Source of the DNA: Rhizophagus clarus
Taxonomy: Eukaryota > Glomeromycota > Glomeromycetes > Glomerales > Glomeraceae
DNA: 64,000 bases
Assembly: GCA_015698045.1 (NCBI GenBank)
Contig: BLAL01000357.1
Location: 496,001-560,000 of the forward strand
Direction of reading: 5' to 3'
Shown: piece after piece, positions 23,196 through 34,496 of the stretch
How the letters are laid out: every line of letters starts with the position of its first letter
Position numbering within the stretch: position 1 is the stretch's first letter
Notes under the pieces: generated by a model
The model's input: only the letters and a program-made list of their open reading frames with translations
Database searches by the model: none
Told to the model about the DNA's origin: nothing
Position numbers and translations under genes: made by a program

Positions 23196-23459
23196 TATAA
23201 AGTAGTTCTTTTGTATGGTGTTGGTTTAAAACAGATAATTTTATAAGATCCAAAACTGAATTTTTTATTATTAACGTTAAAGGTGTACCTGTTCATGATA
23301 AAAAGGAAAAAATAGTGAGTAAAATAATTTCATTGAATAAAAATATGTTATTGGACCTTCAGGATGCTTCTTTTCTGATTTCAATTATTCTGAATGCACA
23401 ACCATATGTGCTGAATAAAATACTTTATTCTACTTTCAATGATGAAAAGGAAATATAAG
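23196..23459 (+). pseudogene. Coding-like remnant, unknown family
   Basis: An open stretch of about 86 codons without its own ATG. It includes FIINVKGVPVHDKKEKIV and LLDLQDASFLISIILNAQPY and ends at a stop at 23457-23459. The composition (mixed charged and hydrophobic residues) is more protein-like than the surroundings. It could be an exon or the leftover of a host gene. I do not recognise it. Confidence 0.3.
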
Positions 23460-23923
23460 GTTGTAAGTAAATTAGGTATTATAAATACCTTTAAATATAC
23501 CTTAACTTATTGAACTAATATTCTGTATAGAATTAGCGAACATCGTATAATCTGGCGTTTTACAAAAGAATATAATTATCATTCAGGAATCCCAATTTTC
23601 ATATAACTAAAGACGAGCAGAAGAAGTAATAATAAAAACAAAGCAAGCTAACTAAAGTGAGTGTTATCAAATTGACTTTTAGAACTTGTTATAATGTATT
23701 ATGGATCTTACAAACATTTTGAATGAAAACAATGTTAATTTTATCAAAATTTAGGCTGGGATTACGATTTTGACTAGAATTATAAATTCGCTTTACAGAT
23801 GTACTATACATTGGAAGAGGATGCCACGCAAAAAATTTTATTATAACAACCATAATAAGTCAAATTAGGTTTGACATATGCAAAAAAAAAAAAAAACAAC
23901 TAAATAAAATATGATGAAATATA

Positions 23924-26110
23924 TTAAATAAATACTTCAGGGAAATCCTCAACCCATTTGATAGTAATATCAGTATGAGCAACATTTTTCATGCCTTGGA
24001 AAGTTTTATGAAAAGAACCATCTTTAAAAGGTCTATCAAAAGGATAACCAAAAGGTTTAATATCAGGAACTTTATCCGTCCATTTTTCACCTCCACATAA
24101 TAATACACTGCCACATTGTGTGTCAGTTCTTACTAAATCATTCGTACCATCAGAAACGTAGATAAAAAGTTTAAATGTTGATCCTATTTTACTTCCACGT
24201 GGTATAATCATGTGATAAGGCCATCCACAATCACGGAATAATTTTTCCGCGATTTGTGCAACACCTAATTGTTTTAATTCTTCTTCTTTCCGTGGTGTGA
24301 TTGCTGTTTCATCCATTTGTTTTGGTGATTTTTGTGCTGGTTTACGAATTACCACCGCATGATCACATCTTTGAGAAACGACAGTTTTTTCATAAGGTTC
24401 TAAAGTTCTTTTGAATTTGTCAATTTCAATCCAATGAACATGCTTATCAATCAAATCAATTGGCGCAATCCAAATACGGAACGTTAATGTCACAGGCTAC
24501 AAAGGCAAATTAATTAATAAATCGATTAAAATTATAAATCTTATCTCATAACTTACTTTTGGTGAATCATTCTGAGCACGTATAAACCATATCCAATCTC
24601 TTGGATATAAATATTGAATTTTTTCATGATCCTGTCCATCTTCCAACCAGATATAATCTCTGATCTTCATTTTAGTTTGTAATGTTTTTGTGACCACAGG
24701 ATGACTAGAAAGATCTTTATCAAAATGTTTCCCACCAAAATTCTCTTTCGCGTATTTAACCCATGTATCATTCACTCCATCCTTGTCAACTTCAAGTAAT
24801 ATATCGGTAAATGAAAGAATTATATCTTTTTTTCTAATAGTTACCGGTGGTATATCGCCACTAAAATTACGAGGTCCTAATAAATTCTGCCACTTGGCAT
24901 AAATGTCGTCAACATGACGATGCCATCTCCAAAATAATGGATCACGTAATCCTGCACGAGGGCCGACAAGAACACCAGGCACAGCTAATCATTTTAAGTA
25001 AAATTTTAGATCCTTTTTGAAAGATTCTTTTATATAAAAAGAACTTACCATGCAATGCATAAGGATGCATAATATAACCAAGCATGTTATGACCAACACT
25101 ATGTAAGAAGTGTTCGATATAATCGCCCAAAATTGTTGCTTCATTGTCAGTTAAATTTAATCTATATGGATGCGTTTCATCTGTTTTACCTTCAATCCAT
25201 TTTTCAGTTTTGTTTAGTAAATCTGTTAATTCTTTAACAGAGTATACAGTTACGACATTATTTTCAAGTGCAACTATAATATGATAAATGTTTATTTTTT
25301 AAAAAAATAGTTCTAATAAATCTTTTCAAGAGTTTAAAAATTTAAAAGAATACCAATGTCACGAAAGATCTGATTTGGAGGACGAGCAGGGAAAGGAACC
25401 CGTACACCATTTATGAGCTGTGATAAGAATGGAGGGGGATAGAAAGCATCGGGTATCGGATGAAAGTAATCACGCAATGGTTCGACGAGTGGCATTCCAA
25501 GACACCAACGATTCGCGTCATGTCTAACATAGATTGATTTTAGTACATGGTTTTTAAAGAAAAATAATCTTTATTGAAAGAAATTACCTGGCTAACATGT
25601 GTCTGTGTACATAAATAAAATTTTCTCCTACTCTATCTTTTGAAGCCCCATTATATTTAGCGAAAGGCATAACAATATGCCAATGTTCATGATATACATT
25701 TAATACTGGATCATTACGCCACCAATACATTTTATCTTTGGCAGGATCGTAAATATTTTTATCCGGCCATCCGTCAGCCATTAATTTTACTTGTGGTAGA
25801 TCTTTAAAGAATATTTCTTTTAAGTTGGGTTCTTTTTTCTCTTCATTCTTTTTTTTATCTATCGAATCACCATCATATATAGTCGTATCATTTGTATTCC
25901 TTTTTTCTACAAAACTTTTTCTTTCAAATTGCAGAATTCCATAATGATTTTTTAATTCTTCTTGGAATGCTGATCTCTTTTGTAAAGTGGTTCGTTTCGT
26001 CCATGGAGATTGAAACCTTTTCTCAATAATGTTAAGGGAATTTTCTTTAAAATGTCTTATACATAGCTGCGTAAAAAAAATTGGTCAGTCTTAATCTACA
26101 ATGTCACCAT
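23924..26110 (-). CDS. Hemocyanin/prophenoloxidase-type di-copper protein
   Basis: Five exons: 26066-25588, 25523-25354, 25273-25049, 24984-24557 and 24496-23924. The introns are 60-80 bases with GT..AG ends, and the phases join into one frame of 624 residues. The start is unresolved. Exon 26066 begins after a CAG acceptor in phase 0, and an ATG at 26110-26108 followed by GTGACA would join in frame through a 41-base intron. The copper-A region has VYHEHWHIVMPF and VHRHMLARHDANRW. The copper-B region has FLHSVGHNMLGY and DPLFWRWHRHVDDIY. Together these give six His in the order seen in arthropod prophenoloxidases and hemocyanins. The C-terminal third (LTFRIWIAPID onward, including RCDHAVV and HMIIPRGS) fits the hemocyanin C-terminal beta domain. 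Such type-3 copper proteins bind dioxygen or oxidise phenols. No signal peptide is visible, so an intracellular location is inferred. Length matches the family (about 650-700 residues). Enzyme versus carrier function cannot be told. Confidence 0.85.
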
Positions 26111-26169
26111 GAAAAACCTCGGGCACGTGACCGAGGAAAAAAATTTGTCGCCGGTATCACACCTGATGC

Positions 26170-26190
26170 GTTGTCACTATTTATATTTAT
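26170..26190 (-). promoter_or_regulatory. TATA-like motif upstream of the di-copper gene
   Basis: The minus strand reads ATAAATATAAATAG about 65-75 bases before the candidate ATG at 26110. This spacing suits a core promoter and mildly supports that ATG as the start. There is no other evidence. Confidence 0.3.
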
Positions 26191-26299
26191 CTGAGGGACA
26201 GTTTAGTAAAAAAATTATTTGGCACGACCTTTTATGTCACATCAACACTACCGTAATGCCAAAAAGTCGCGTGCCAGAGGTTCTTTCATGGTGTTGCTG

Positions 26300-27400
26300 T
26301 GGAGTTCCTCTACGCAAATTCTGTTTCAACACTTACTGGAGAAATATTAGTAATATGGCTGCTACTAAGAACTTGGTTATGACAATGATCGGAAACTGAC
26401 ATAACTCTCGATGAAACAAATAAAAATATCTTATTTCTTAATTTTTTTTTATTTCTCAGAGTCAAAAGAAAAAAAAATTATGAAGTCTCGTTTAAGGAAA
26501 AAAAAAAAAGGAAAATACGTAAAAGAAAAAATCAAATTACGGAACAAAAATAACTGAATGTAAGAATGTAAGAAAAGTAATAGGAATCTCTTTTATTATT
26601 TCTAGTGGCTGTGTAATGTCATAATTGTCATGAGTGGCTATTGATACAAGAGATATCTTTGTTCCTAAAAAAAATAAAAACAAGATTTCCGAAAACTAAT
26701 TTGAAGAATGATGTTCTTATTAACACGACACTGATTTAGGATCTACGAATCTTCTACCACAAAATTTTCCATGTGATTTGTGTGGCGCGATCAGCCATAC
26801 TAATTTTTTAATTCAAATGAATGGAGAGAAAAAAAACTGAAACAAAGTTAGAAGTATTATATGGAAAAAAAAAGTTGAAGAATTGTACAACAATTTATAT
26901 AACTTCTTTTTACATTACTGTTTAACTCCTTTACGCAAATTCTGTTTCAACACTACTGGAGAGACTTCAATAATATTACTGCTATTAAGAACTTGGTTAT
27001 GACAATGATTTGAAACTGACATAACTCTCGATGAAATAAATAAAAATATCTTATTTCTTAATTTTTTTTTTTATTTCTTTTTCAGGGTCAAGAGAAAAAA
27101 AATTAAAAATCTCGTTTTAGAAAAAAAAAAAAAAAATCAAATTAAAAAAAGAAACAAAAAAAAAAACCTGAATGTAAGAAAAGAAATAGGATCCCTTTTA
27201 TAATTTCTAGTGATGTAATATTCTTTTCTCACCGATTTTTCCGAAATCTAATATGAAGAATGAAGCCCTTTTTTTAAAAACTTTTCTGAATTTAATTTGA
27301 TAGTGGTCATACGATACCTGTTTTAGAATCTTAGAATCTTCGAATCTTCTCCAGCCACAAAATTTTCTCTGTGATTTGTGTGGCGTGATCGGCCATATCA
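26300..27400. repeat. Direct duplication, ~500-base units upstream of the di-copper gene
   Basis: Two diverged copies lie in direct orientation, about 26305-26800 and 26930-27390. Shared segments include ACGCAAATTCTGTTTCAACA, GAACTTGGTTATGACAATGA, ACATAACTCTCGATGAAA and, at the far end, TGTGATTTGTGTGGCG. Long A and T runs differ in length between the copies. Open frames of 96 and 107 residues here are not conserved between the copies, so I do not call genes. Confidence 0.7.
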
Positions 27401-27639
27401 TATTGTTGCCGATTTTCTTTAAGCCATGTAACAGAATAAAGTTTACTGGTAGATCGGGAAAATGAATGTATAACGAATAAAAACATAAATTTAAAGTGTA
27501 TACTTTATTTATTGAATAATAAAATATCATATCAAATAATTTACTCTAAAATGATGAAATTTCAGAAATTTCAGTCAAGTCGATCCCATAAAATATAACA
27601 ACATAAGTAAATTTCACTAAATATATTAAAAGTTAATTA

Positions 27640-28140
27640 TCATTATAAATAAACTTACAAATTTCATAGAGAAAGATACACTCATGCATAAGAATATATA
27701 GATGAAAGAAAAGAAAAATATAGAGATTGTGAGGCAATTTGTGAAAACAATTGGAAATATAATATTCAACATTATCCTTGTACGGATTGTTTATTAGAAG
27801 AACAAGACGATAAAGAAAAAAATCGTCTACGATATGGGATATGCAAAGAGTGTTCCCAACCTAATACAGGAAATATTATTTGGTGTTCTTTTGTAACATA
27901 AAATATCTTCAGCAGGACTTTGATAGGTGGACTAGATATAGATGAATTAATGATGGATACCTTATAACAAATTTATTGATATCGAATATGTAGCTGAAGG
28001 AGGTTTTGTCAAGGTGTATTCAGCCAATTGGATCGATGCATACATTAGAGGTTGGGATCATGAAACTAAAAATTGGAAAAGAAATGAATGAAATTAAATG
28101 ATTCTAAAAATATAAGTAAATCATTTCTTGATGAAGTAAG
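27640..28140 (+). pseudogene. Decayed N-terminus of a Rhizophagus-type protein kinase
   Basis: Pieces in changing frames match the Cys-rich start of this kinase family: YGICKECSQPNTGNII, FDRWTS (family: DFDKWTSGN), then IEYVAEGGF-like and VYSANWIDAYIRGWDHETKN. These correspond to the region up to the glycine loop and beta-3 strand. It ends near a GATGAAGTAAGT, i.e. the usual exon end with a GTAAGT donor. Several stops and frameshifts are present and nothing of the C-lobe follows, so it is a dead, truncated copy of the kind of module tandemly repeated at 54-58 kb. Confidence 0.7.
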
Positions 28141-30248
28141 TAAAAGAGAAAAAAAAACCCCTTGAAATTTTAATTTTTAAAATTATTGTCAATCAAGTTG
28201 AATACAAATTTATCTACAATTTATGACAATTTAATTGTGACGGTACAGTTGGTACATGTATATCACTAAAGTAAATGAAATCATACTTTATTAAATAAAA
28301 ATTGTTTTACGATGTGTAATGTTATGAAAATTATTTTCAATAATTAACATCATTTTCTAGTTCGTCGAAATCTTGTTTCTTAACAAAATTTTATTAAATT
28401 TTAATTTAAAGGGGATTAATAGTTGGATTTTATGTAATAAATAATTTTAAACTAACATTGAATATCGAATATTTTTTATATAAAAATGCTTTAATTTAAT
28501 CGATAGTAACATTAATATATTTATTTAAAAAATAAACTATATACTTTACACTATGACATAGAAGAGCAATTTAAAAAAACGCAAGAATATAAGAAAATGA
28601 TTCAATTAAAAATGATCAAACTACTACTTATTGTGAAAAAAGTATTTTCAAAAATTGAATTAAAATGAAGCAAATTCTCCTTACCCTAAAAAATTTTCTT
28701 TGGTCATGCGCCAAAATTTTTCAAGTGACGATAAATTATAATTTTTTAAAGTTAATTCGAACAAAAAAAAAACATATTCTAAGTATTATCTTTATGTCTC
28801 TCCCTATAAAAAAATTGGATACGTTTTTTGTAAAGTTTTTATACGATTTTTTTCCTTAGGAATAACGTACTGTATCATAATAGTCCGTTGAAAGGATACG
28901 GAAAAAAGCACAATTCTGTATCACTAAAATGTGGTTTGGATACGGAATTTGCACGAGATTCATACGATTTGATCGCTGATTTTATTATGAAATTTAATTG
29001 ATTTGGTTATCGAATTTACTATTTATATTGCACTTTATTATAGTTGTATTTACATAAATTTAATTCTACTTTATTAAATTAAATAAAAAATTAAATAAAC
29101 AAAACACAAATAATCGAAAAATAGCTAAAATATATTAAAATTAAAAAATAAAAAATTTATCTTGCGAAATAACCCATCCTAAATTTAAAAATTTAATAAT
29201 CATTTTTCGGGTCGGATTGCGCAAAATATTTTCCTCTGTCATGCGGAGAATTTCTTGCGTGACAATGAAAATTGTTCTATTCAATCATATGATTTTCTTT
29301 TTTAACTAACCCAAATTTATTAAGTGAATCGCGTTGTGATTTTATAAAAAAGGAAATCGGAATTATTTTCTTTGTTTCAAACTTGCTTGTTGTTTCAAAA
29401 ATTTGACGCTTTAATTTTCAAAAAAAACCATGCCTTTCTTGGGAACAACGGTGTCGTCTCCGGAAGGTTTGGAAGATTCGGATAGACTGTCGTCTTCTAA
29501 AAGTACTCTACTTCGTAGGCTTCGCCTATATATTCTTTGTTCTCTGGTTTACTTTTCGGAAAGCGGCTCTTCGCTGATTTGCTATTGCATGAAAGTTTTA
29601 CTTCGTGAGGCTCCAAAATGAGAACACCCATAGGAGGAAAGTAATCATGTAACTACTATCCACAGATAATCTCTAATAAATAACAAATATTTTATGTTAA
29701 TTAAGTAATTGAGCTCAATTTATATGATACACATAATATTGTGAATAGCGAACTATATGGCTATAATATATTTCCGAATCATTCCGATATTTTTTTTTTT
29801 TCGAAATTTTCCGATGTAATACTTGCTTACATCAAAGTTTTACCCTTAAAAATATTTTGATTCTAGAACATAACCGATAATAATGTGAATGGCAATAACA
29901 ATTATTTATGGTAATACAAATATTATACAGAGATCAGATAAAAACAGACGTTCTAAGAATTATTGGCTACAGACCGATACACAAAAATGGCGTGATCGGG
30001 ATGTTTATATTGCTATATTGATAATCACTGTATGGTACATCTTTGCGCAGTATTTCATTATTGTTTAGACATCCCGATTTGTTTTCGAGAAAAGATAAAA
30101 AGATAAGCGGCAATTAAAAATTCATGCATTTTACTTTTTTGGTATGAATCGTTTGACTTTTTCGATAAGTATCATTTAATTATAAATAATGCTCGTATCA
30201 ATTTTTGAATTTTAAAAATTTAAAAAAAAAAAATTTTTTTTTTTAATA
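28141..30248. other. Intergenic region before the chromate-family transporter
   Basis: Mostly AT-rich without a supported gene. A 63-residue frame at 29430-29621 (MPFLGTTVSSPEGLEDSD...) has less AT bias than its surroundings, but it has no recognisable domain and could be read on either strand. Two short similar stretches with GTCATGCG followed by TTTTT.A.GTGAC lie near 28700 and 29238. The final 40 bases before the transporter ATG are an A/T run. Confidence 0.4.
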
Positions 30249-31858
30249 ATGGCATCCTCCCCTAATGATAACACTACTAAAATTGTCGAAAAAAATACTG
30301 AACCGACAACTGATATTACGTTAGCTACAAATAAGACTGATGAGAATATAATTAATGACTCTAACGTAGTTCTTCAAGTGGAGACCGTTGAGAATGAATT
30401 TGAAGATAATTCTAAGGTACCAATTCTATCATATTGGAAAATTTTTCTCTTATTCCTTGATTTTGGAATTCATGCTTGGGGAGGACCCGTTGCTCAAATT
30501 GCTCTTATTAAAGAAAGACTGGTTACGAAACAGCAATGGATAACTCATGCAAGATTTAATAGAATTTATGGTGTTTACCAAATTTTACCAGGACCTGAAG
30601 CGACAGAATTATGCATGTTTTTTGGTTTTCTTGCAGGAAGAGGACGATTGGGTGGATTACTTGGTGGATTAGGATTTATTTTACCTGGTTTTATGTTAAT
30701 ATTATTATTTTCTTTTATATATGTTAGAGTAGGATTAGACAATATTTATTTTAATGCATCATTTCGTGCTTTACAACCTATTGTAGCTGCAATGGTATTA
30801 AGAGCTGTTCATAAAATTGGAGAACATTCATTTATATCTCACAAAAATAAGGAATTCAATTACTGGTTATTTGGTTTTTCTATCTTATCTGCCATACAAA
30901 CCGCGTTGAATTTGAATTTTCTTATTACGTTGGCCGTGTGTGGTATAGCATTTATGTTTATAGATCGAAAAATGTATTTGTTCGGATTATTAATTTTTGT
31001 GTTGGAATTTATCGCATTTGGAGTCTATGTTGGACTCAAGAAAGGGATTCCACCACCCACATCAATAGGTTAGTATGATATAAATTTTATGATACATTTT
31101 CTATTATAATCGTTTAACTTAACTTATATAATTATAATAAAGGAATTGGAGTAGCAAAAGTACCCGATTCTGGTCATATATTTGCTTTAGGTCTACTTGC
31201 AGGAAGCTTGTCTTTTGGAGGAGCTTACGTAAGTTTATAAAATGTTTAATTTTTTTCTTGAAACGAATATTTGATAATCATTTTTATAACATTATAATAG
31301 ACAACTATACCATTCTTACAAGTAGAAGCTGTTAGCATTGGAAAATGGATGGCAAAACAAGTTTTTCTCGATGCGATTGCTATCGGTCAGATTTTACCCT
31401 CACCGCTAGTTATGTTTTCTACTTTCATAGGATACTACGGAGGTTATGTATTTGGGGGATATGGAACAGCATTTTTGGAAGCTTTTTTAATTACGATAGG
31501 AATTTTTACGCCATGTTTTTTCTTTACAATAATGGGACATCATATTCTTGAAAAATTAGTACGTAATAAATTTCTTGCAGCATTTTTTGATGGTATTACA
31601 GGTAGCGTAGTAGGTATAATTGCTATAACGGCATTGGATTTATTAAAATTTTCTATTACTAATGTTGCAATATTAAAAAAGTTATCCCCGGATAAACTAA
31701 CTTTGGTTGCAGCTCAACATAGTTCTGTAGCTGCTGTTTTGTACGTTTTATCATTAGCTACTTTATATAGTTTTAGAAAATCTTATATACCTTTAGTTTT
31801 GGTAATATTTGGTGCTATTGCTGGTCAATTTTTATTTGTTGTTACAGATGATGTTTAG
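30249..31858 (+). CDS. chrA: Two-domain CHR-family chromate ion transporter
   Basis: Three exons: 30249-31068, 31143-31228 and 31301-31858, with GT..AG introns of 74 and 72 bases and matching phases, giving 487 residues. After a hydrophilic N-terminus of about 55 residues, the first CHR domain shows FLDFGIHAWGGPVAQIALIK and the family signature YQILPGPEATELCMFFGFLA. The second begins at LSFGGAYTTIPFLQ and carries AIAIGQILPSPLVMFSTFIG. About 10-12 membrane segments fit. CHR proteins export chromate, and some move sulfate; two-domain members are typical of fungi. The location, plasma membrane or an internal membrane, is inferred. The frame and all hallmark motifs are intact. The symbol follows the bacterial family name. 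The exact substrate in this fungus is not shown by sequence. Confidence 0.9.
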
Positions 31859-32734
31859 ATACGAACATGATCGATGACTCGATGATGTTAGGATCGCTTT
31901 TGTTTGCATTTATGTATTAATTTAACATTAAAAGTGGTATCTTTTTAAACCGCTAAAAAAAGATAATTTCTTTACATTTTGCGTGAACCGTATCTTCCCT
32001 AATACTCCACTTCATATAATTTTGCTCGTCATATACGTTTTATACCTCTGATTTCGTTTTTACTAAATGGATGTCTTTGCAAATTGCGTGATTGAGATTA
32101 AGATTGAGATTAAAGGTTAATCTGTTTCACTAAAAACATGATTGAGATTAAGGTTAATCTCAAGCTAATCATGATTGAAATTTCAATCTTGCTGAGTAAG
32201 TTTAGGAATGAAAAATTAATTATCATGAATTTTTCCAATGTAATATCTTAATTTCAGTCAAATTTATAATAGATAACTAAATTCGACCGATTTAATACTT
32301 TAATAAATTCAATCATGATTGATTTTGTGAAGTAAGATTGAACATGAATCTTAATCTCAAGCTAATCCTAATCTTAATCCTAATCTAATCCTAACAATAT
32401 TCTGGCCAAAAATAATCACGTTAGGTAGATAAATAATTGTTAACCTAGGATAAATTCTAATTCGACAGCAATGTTAAATTGAAAATATTTGTACTAACTG
32501 ATTGGAAATTGCCAGCTCTATGTCCAATTAATTTTTTATAGTCTGATACCTCTTAATTAAATAATATTCAGAATAGCAGTCACTTGAAGCGGAGTAAAAT
32601 CGCATGTTATAAAATATATAAATGTTGCAAAAATTGTATTACCGAATTATATTTGATTTGTTGTAACGATAAAGAAACTAGTTAGAATTCTTTTTTTTTT
32701 GGTTTTTTTTTTTTTTTGATTCTTAAATTAAATT
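31859..32734. other. Intergenic region downstream of the transporter
   Basis: No gene supported. It contains one short palindromic element (next entry) and a T-rich run near 32690-32716. Confidence 0.5.
32090..32400. repeat. Short inverted-repeat (MITE-like) element
   Basis: The left part is built from GATTGAGATTAAGATTGAGATTAA. The right part is the complement in diverged form (CTTAATCTCAAGCTAATCCTAATC), with TCATGATTGA motifs near 32170 and 32308 in the centre. Length is about 310 bases. No target duplication is evident. The right end includes TTAGGATTAGATTAGG on the minus strand, which is only superficially telomere-like. Confidence 0.5.
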
Positions 32735-34440
32735 ATTGCCGTTTTCAAAATTATTGAGAAAATCCGATTTTGCGAGGTTATCATGCGATTTTCGTATTGC
32801 AAAAGATCTACCCCAGGATCGCCATAAAATTTTCATCCCCACGTGACTTTGGCCGGAATTATGATTTTAGCCAGAATTAAGAAATTAACTATGTGACGAA
32901 TAATGGGTGGCAAATAGGATTTGAACACAAAAAAATTTGTCCCCAGAATACTTATGAAAAATGAGAAAGTAGAGAATGTGACACGGGTGACAAATTATTT
33001 AAGGTCACGTGGAGGTGAAAAAATTTTATGGCGATACTGGGGAAGATATTGCAAAAGTGAATCTAATTTGTAATATTTTTATTCCAGATTTTTTTTGTGA
33101 ATCATATAATTCAATACATAATATTTTCGACTGAAAGTTTCAATACATACTTTCTATTTGAAAATTGCATTTCCCTGCATTTTTTTGCTTCTATCACATT
33201 TTTTTGATTTTTTAAAAGTGAATCACTTTTCTAGACGAATTTTTTATGATTTTGTATCAGATTTTTTTTGTGAACCATAAAGTCCGATGTATAATACTAA
33301 TTGACTGAAAATTTCAATACATACTTTATATTAAAAAAAATATTTTAAAAGTAAATCACTTTTCTAGATGAAATTTTAATAATTTTGTACCTGATTTTTT
33401 TTTTTTGTGAATCATAAAATCCAATTCATAACATTATTCTACTGAAAGTTTCAGCAAATACTTTATATTAATAATTGATTTATTCTGCATTTTTCTGCAT
33501 TTCTACTATGTTTTTGGGATTTTTTAAAAGTGAATCACTTTTCTAGGCGAATTTTTAATATTTTTGTATCATATTATTCTTTGTGAATCATAAATTTCTA
33601 TATATAATACTATTCTACTGAAAGGTTTATCATACATTTTATAACAAAAAAGATTTTTTTTCTGCATTTTTTTTTTTGTCTTAAGGTATATATAATATAT
33701 TGATGTATAACTGTGAAACACTTTCTCTGCATATATTTATAATATTTTTTGTGTCAGAATTTTTTATAAATCCTGTAAATAAATGTCAGAGTATTCTATG
33801 AAGAATTTTGATGCATATTTATTTAGTATATAAGATAGTTTATGGTTGTATTTTATTATTTTGACTATCTAATTAATAAAAACTGATTATTTTATATAAG
33901 TGATTGTTGAAACTCTTTGTAAAATATTCTATGTCATTAAATTTCATGATTCATAAAAATATCTGGTATAAAAATATTATAAACGCATGCGGAAAAGTGA
34001 ATCATAATTATATATCAATATACTTTATATTTCTTACTAATATAAAAAAATGCAGAAAAATCTTTTTTATTATAAAATATGTGCTAAAGCTTTCAGTAGA
34101 ATAGTATTATACTTCGGATTTTATGATTCACAAAAAAAATTTGATACAAAAATATTAAAAATTCGTCTAGAAAAGTGATTCACTTTTAAAATCAAAAAAT
34201 GTGGTAAAAATGCAAAAAAACGCGGTGAAATGCAATTTTTCAATATAAAATATGTATTGAAACTTTCAGTAGAATGGCACTATGTATTGAATTTTATGAT
34301 TCACAAAAAAAAATCCAGTGTAAAAATATTAAAAATTCGTGTAAAAAAGTGATTCACTTTTTCAATATGAAAATCACGTAACAACCTCGCAAATCAATAA
34401 TTTTTTGAAAACGGCAATAATTTTAAGTAGATCAATGGCA
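32735..34440. mobile_element. Inverted-repeat element built from ~145-base tandem units
   Basis: The ends match in inverted orientation: ATTGCCGTTTTCAAAA and GCGAGGTTAT at 32737-32785, with the complement at 34391-34422. Inside the left end are about five direct copies (33060-33640) of a unit with AGTGAATCACTTTTCTAGA, a GTGAATCATAAA motif and CTGAAAGTTTCA.TACATAC. The right end has about two copies in the opposite orientation (34080-34360). The centre (33650-34050) is AT-rich. No transposase is seen. This resembles foldback-type elements, whose long inverted repeats contain tandem arrays. A MULE-type MITE is nested in the left arm. Confidence 0.7.
32808..33047. mobile_element. MULE-type MITE nested in the foldback-like element
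   Basis: Terminal inverted repeats of about 38 bases, beginning ATCTACCCCAGGATCGCCAT on the left and complementary to the right end ATGGCGATACTGGGGAAGAT. The flanks repeat ATTGCAAAAG directly on both sides, a duplication of about 10 bases. A 9-10-base duplication with long inverted ends is typical of Mutator-like elements. A diverged relative lies near 58460-58620. Confidence 0.75.
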
Positions 34441-34496
34441 ATTAAATTTTTTTTTCAGCTTATCAGACAAGTCATAGTTTCTTATTGTAATAGATA

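Noticed and set aside
29430-29621. 63-residue ORF with lower AT bias
   Set aside because: No domain, no homologous copy in the window, and equally readable on the other strand. Mentioned only in the intergenic entry.
32340-32400. TTAGGATTAGATTAGG-like motif as an internal telomere
   Set aside because: The units are irregular and belong to a short palindromic element. There is no run of TTAGGG.
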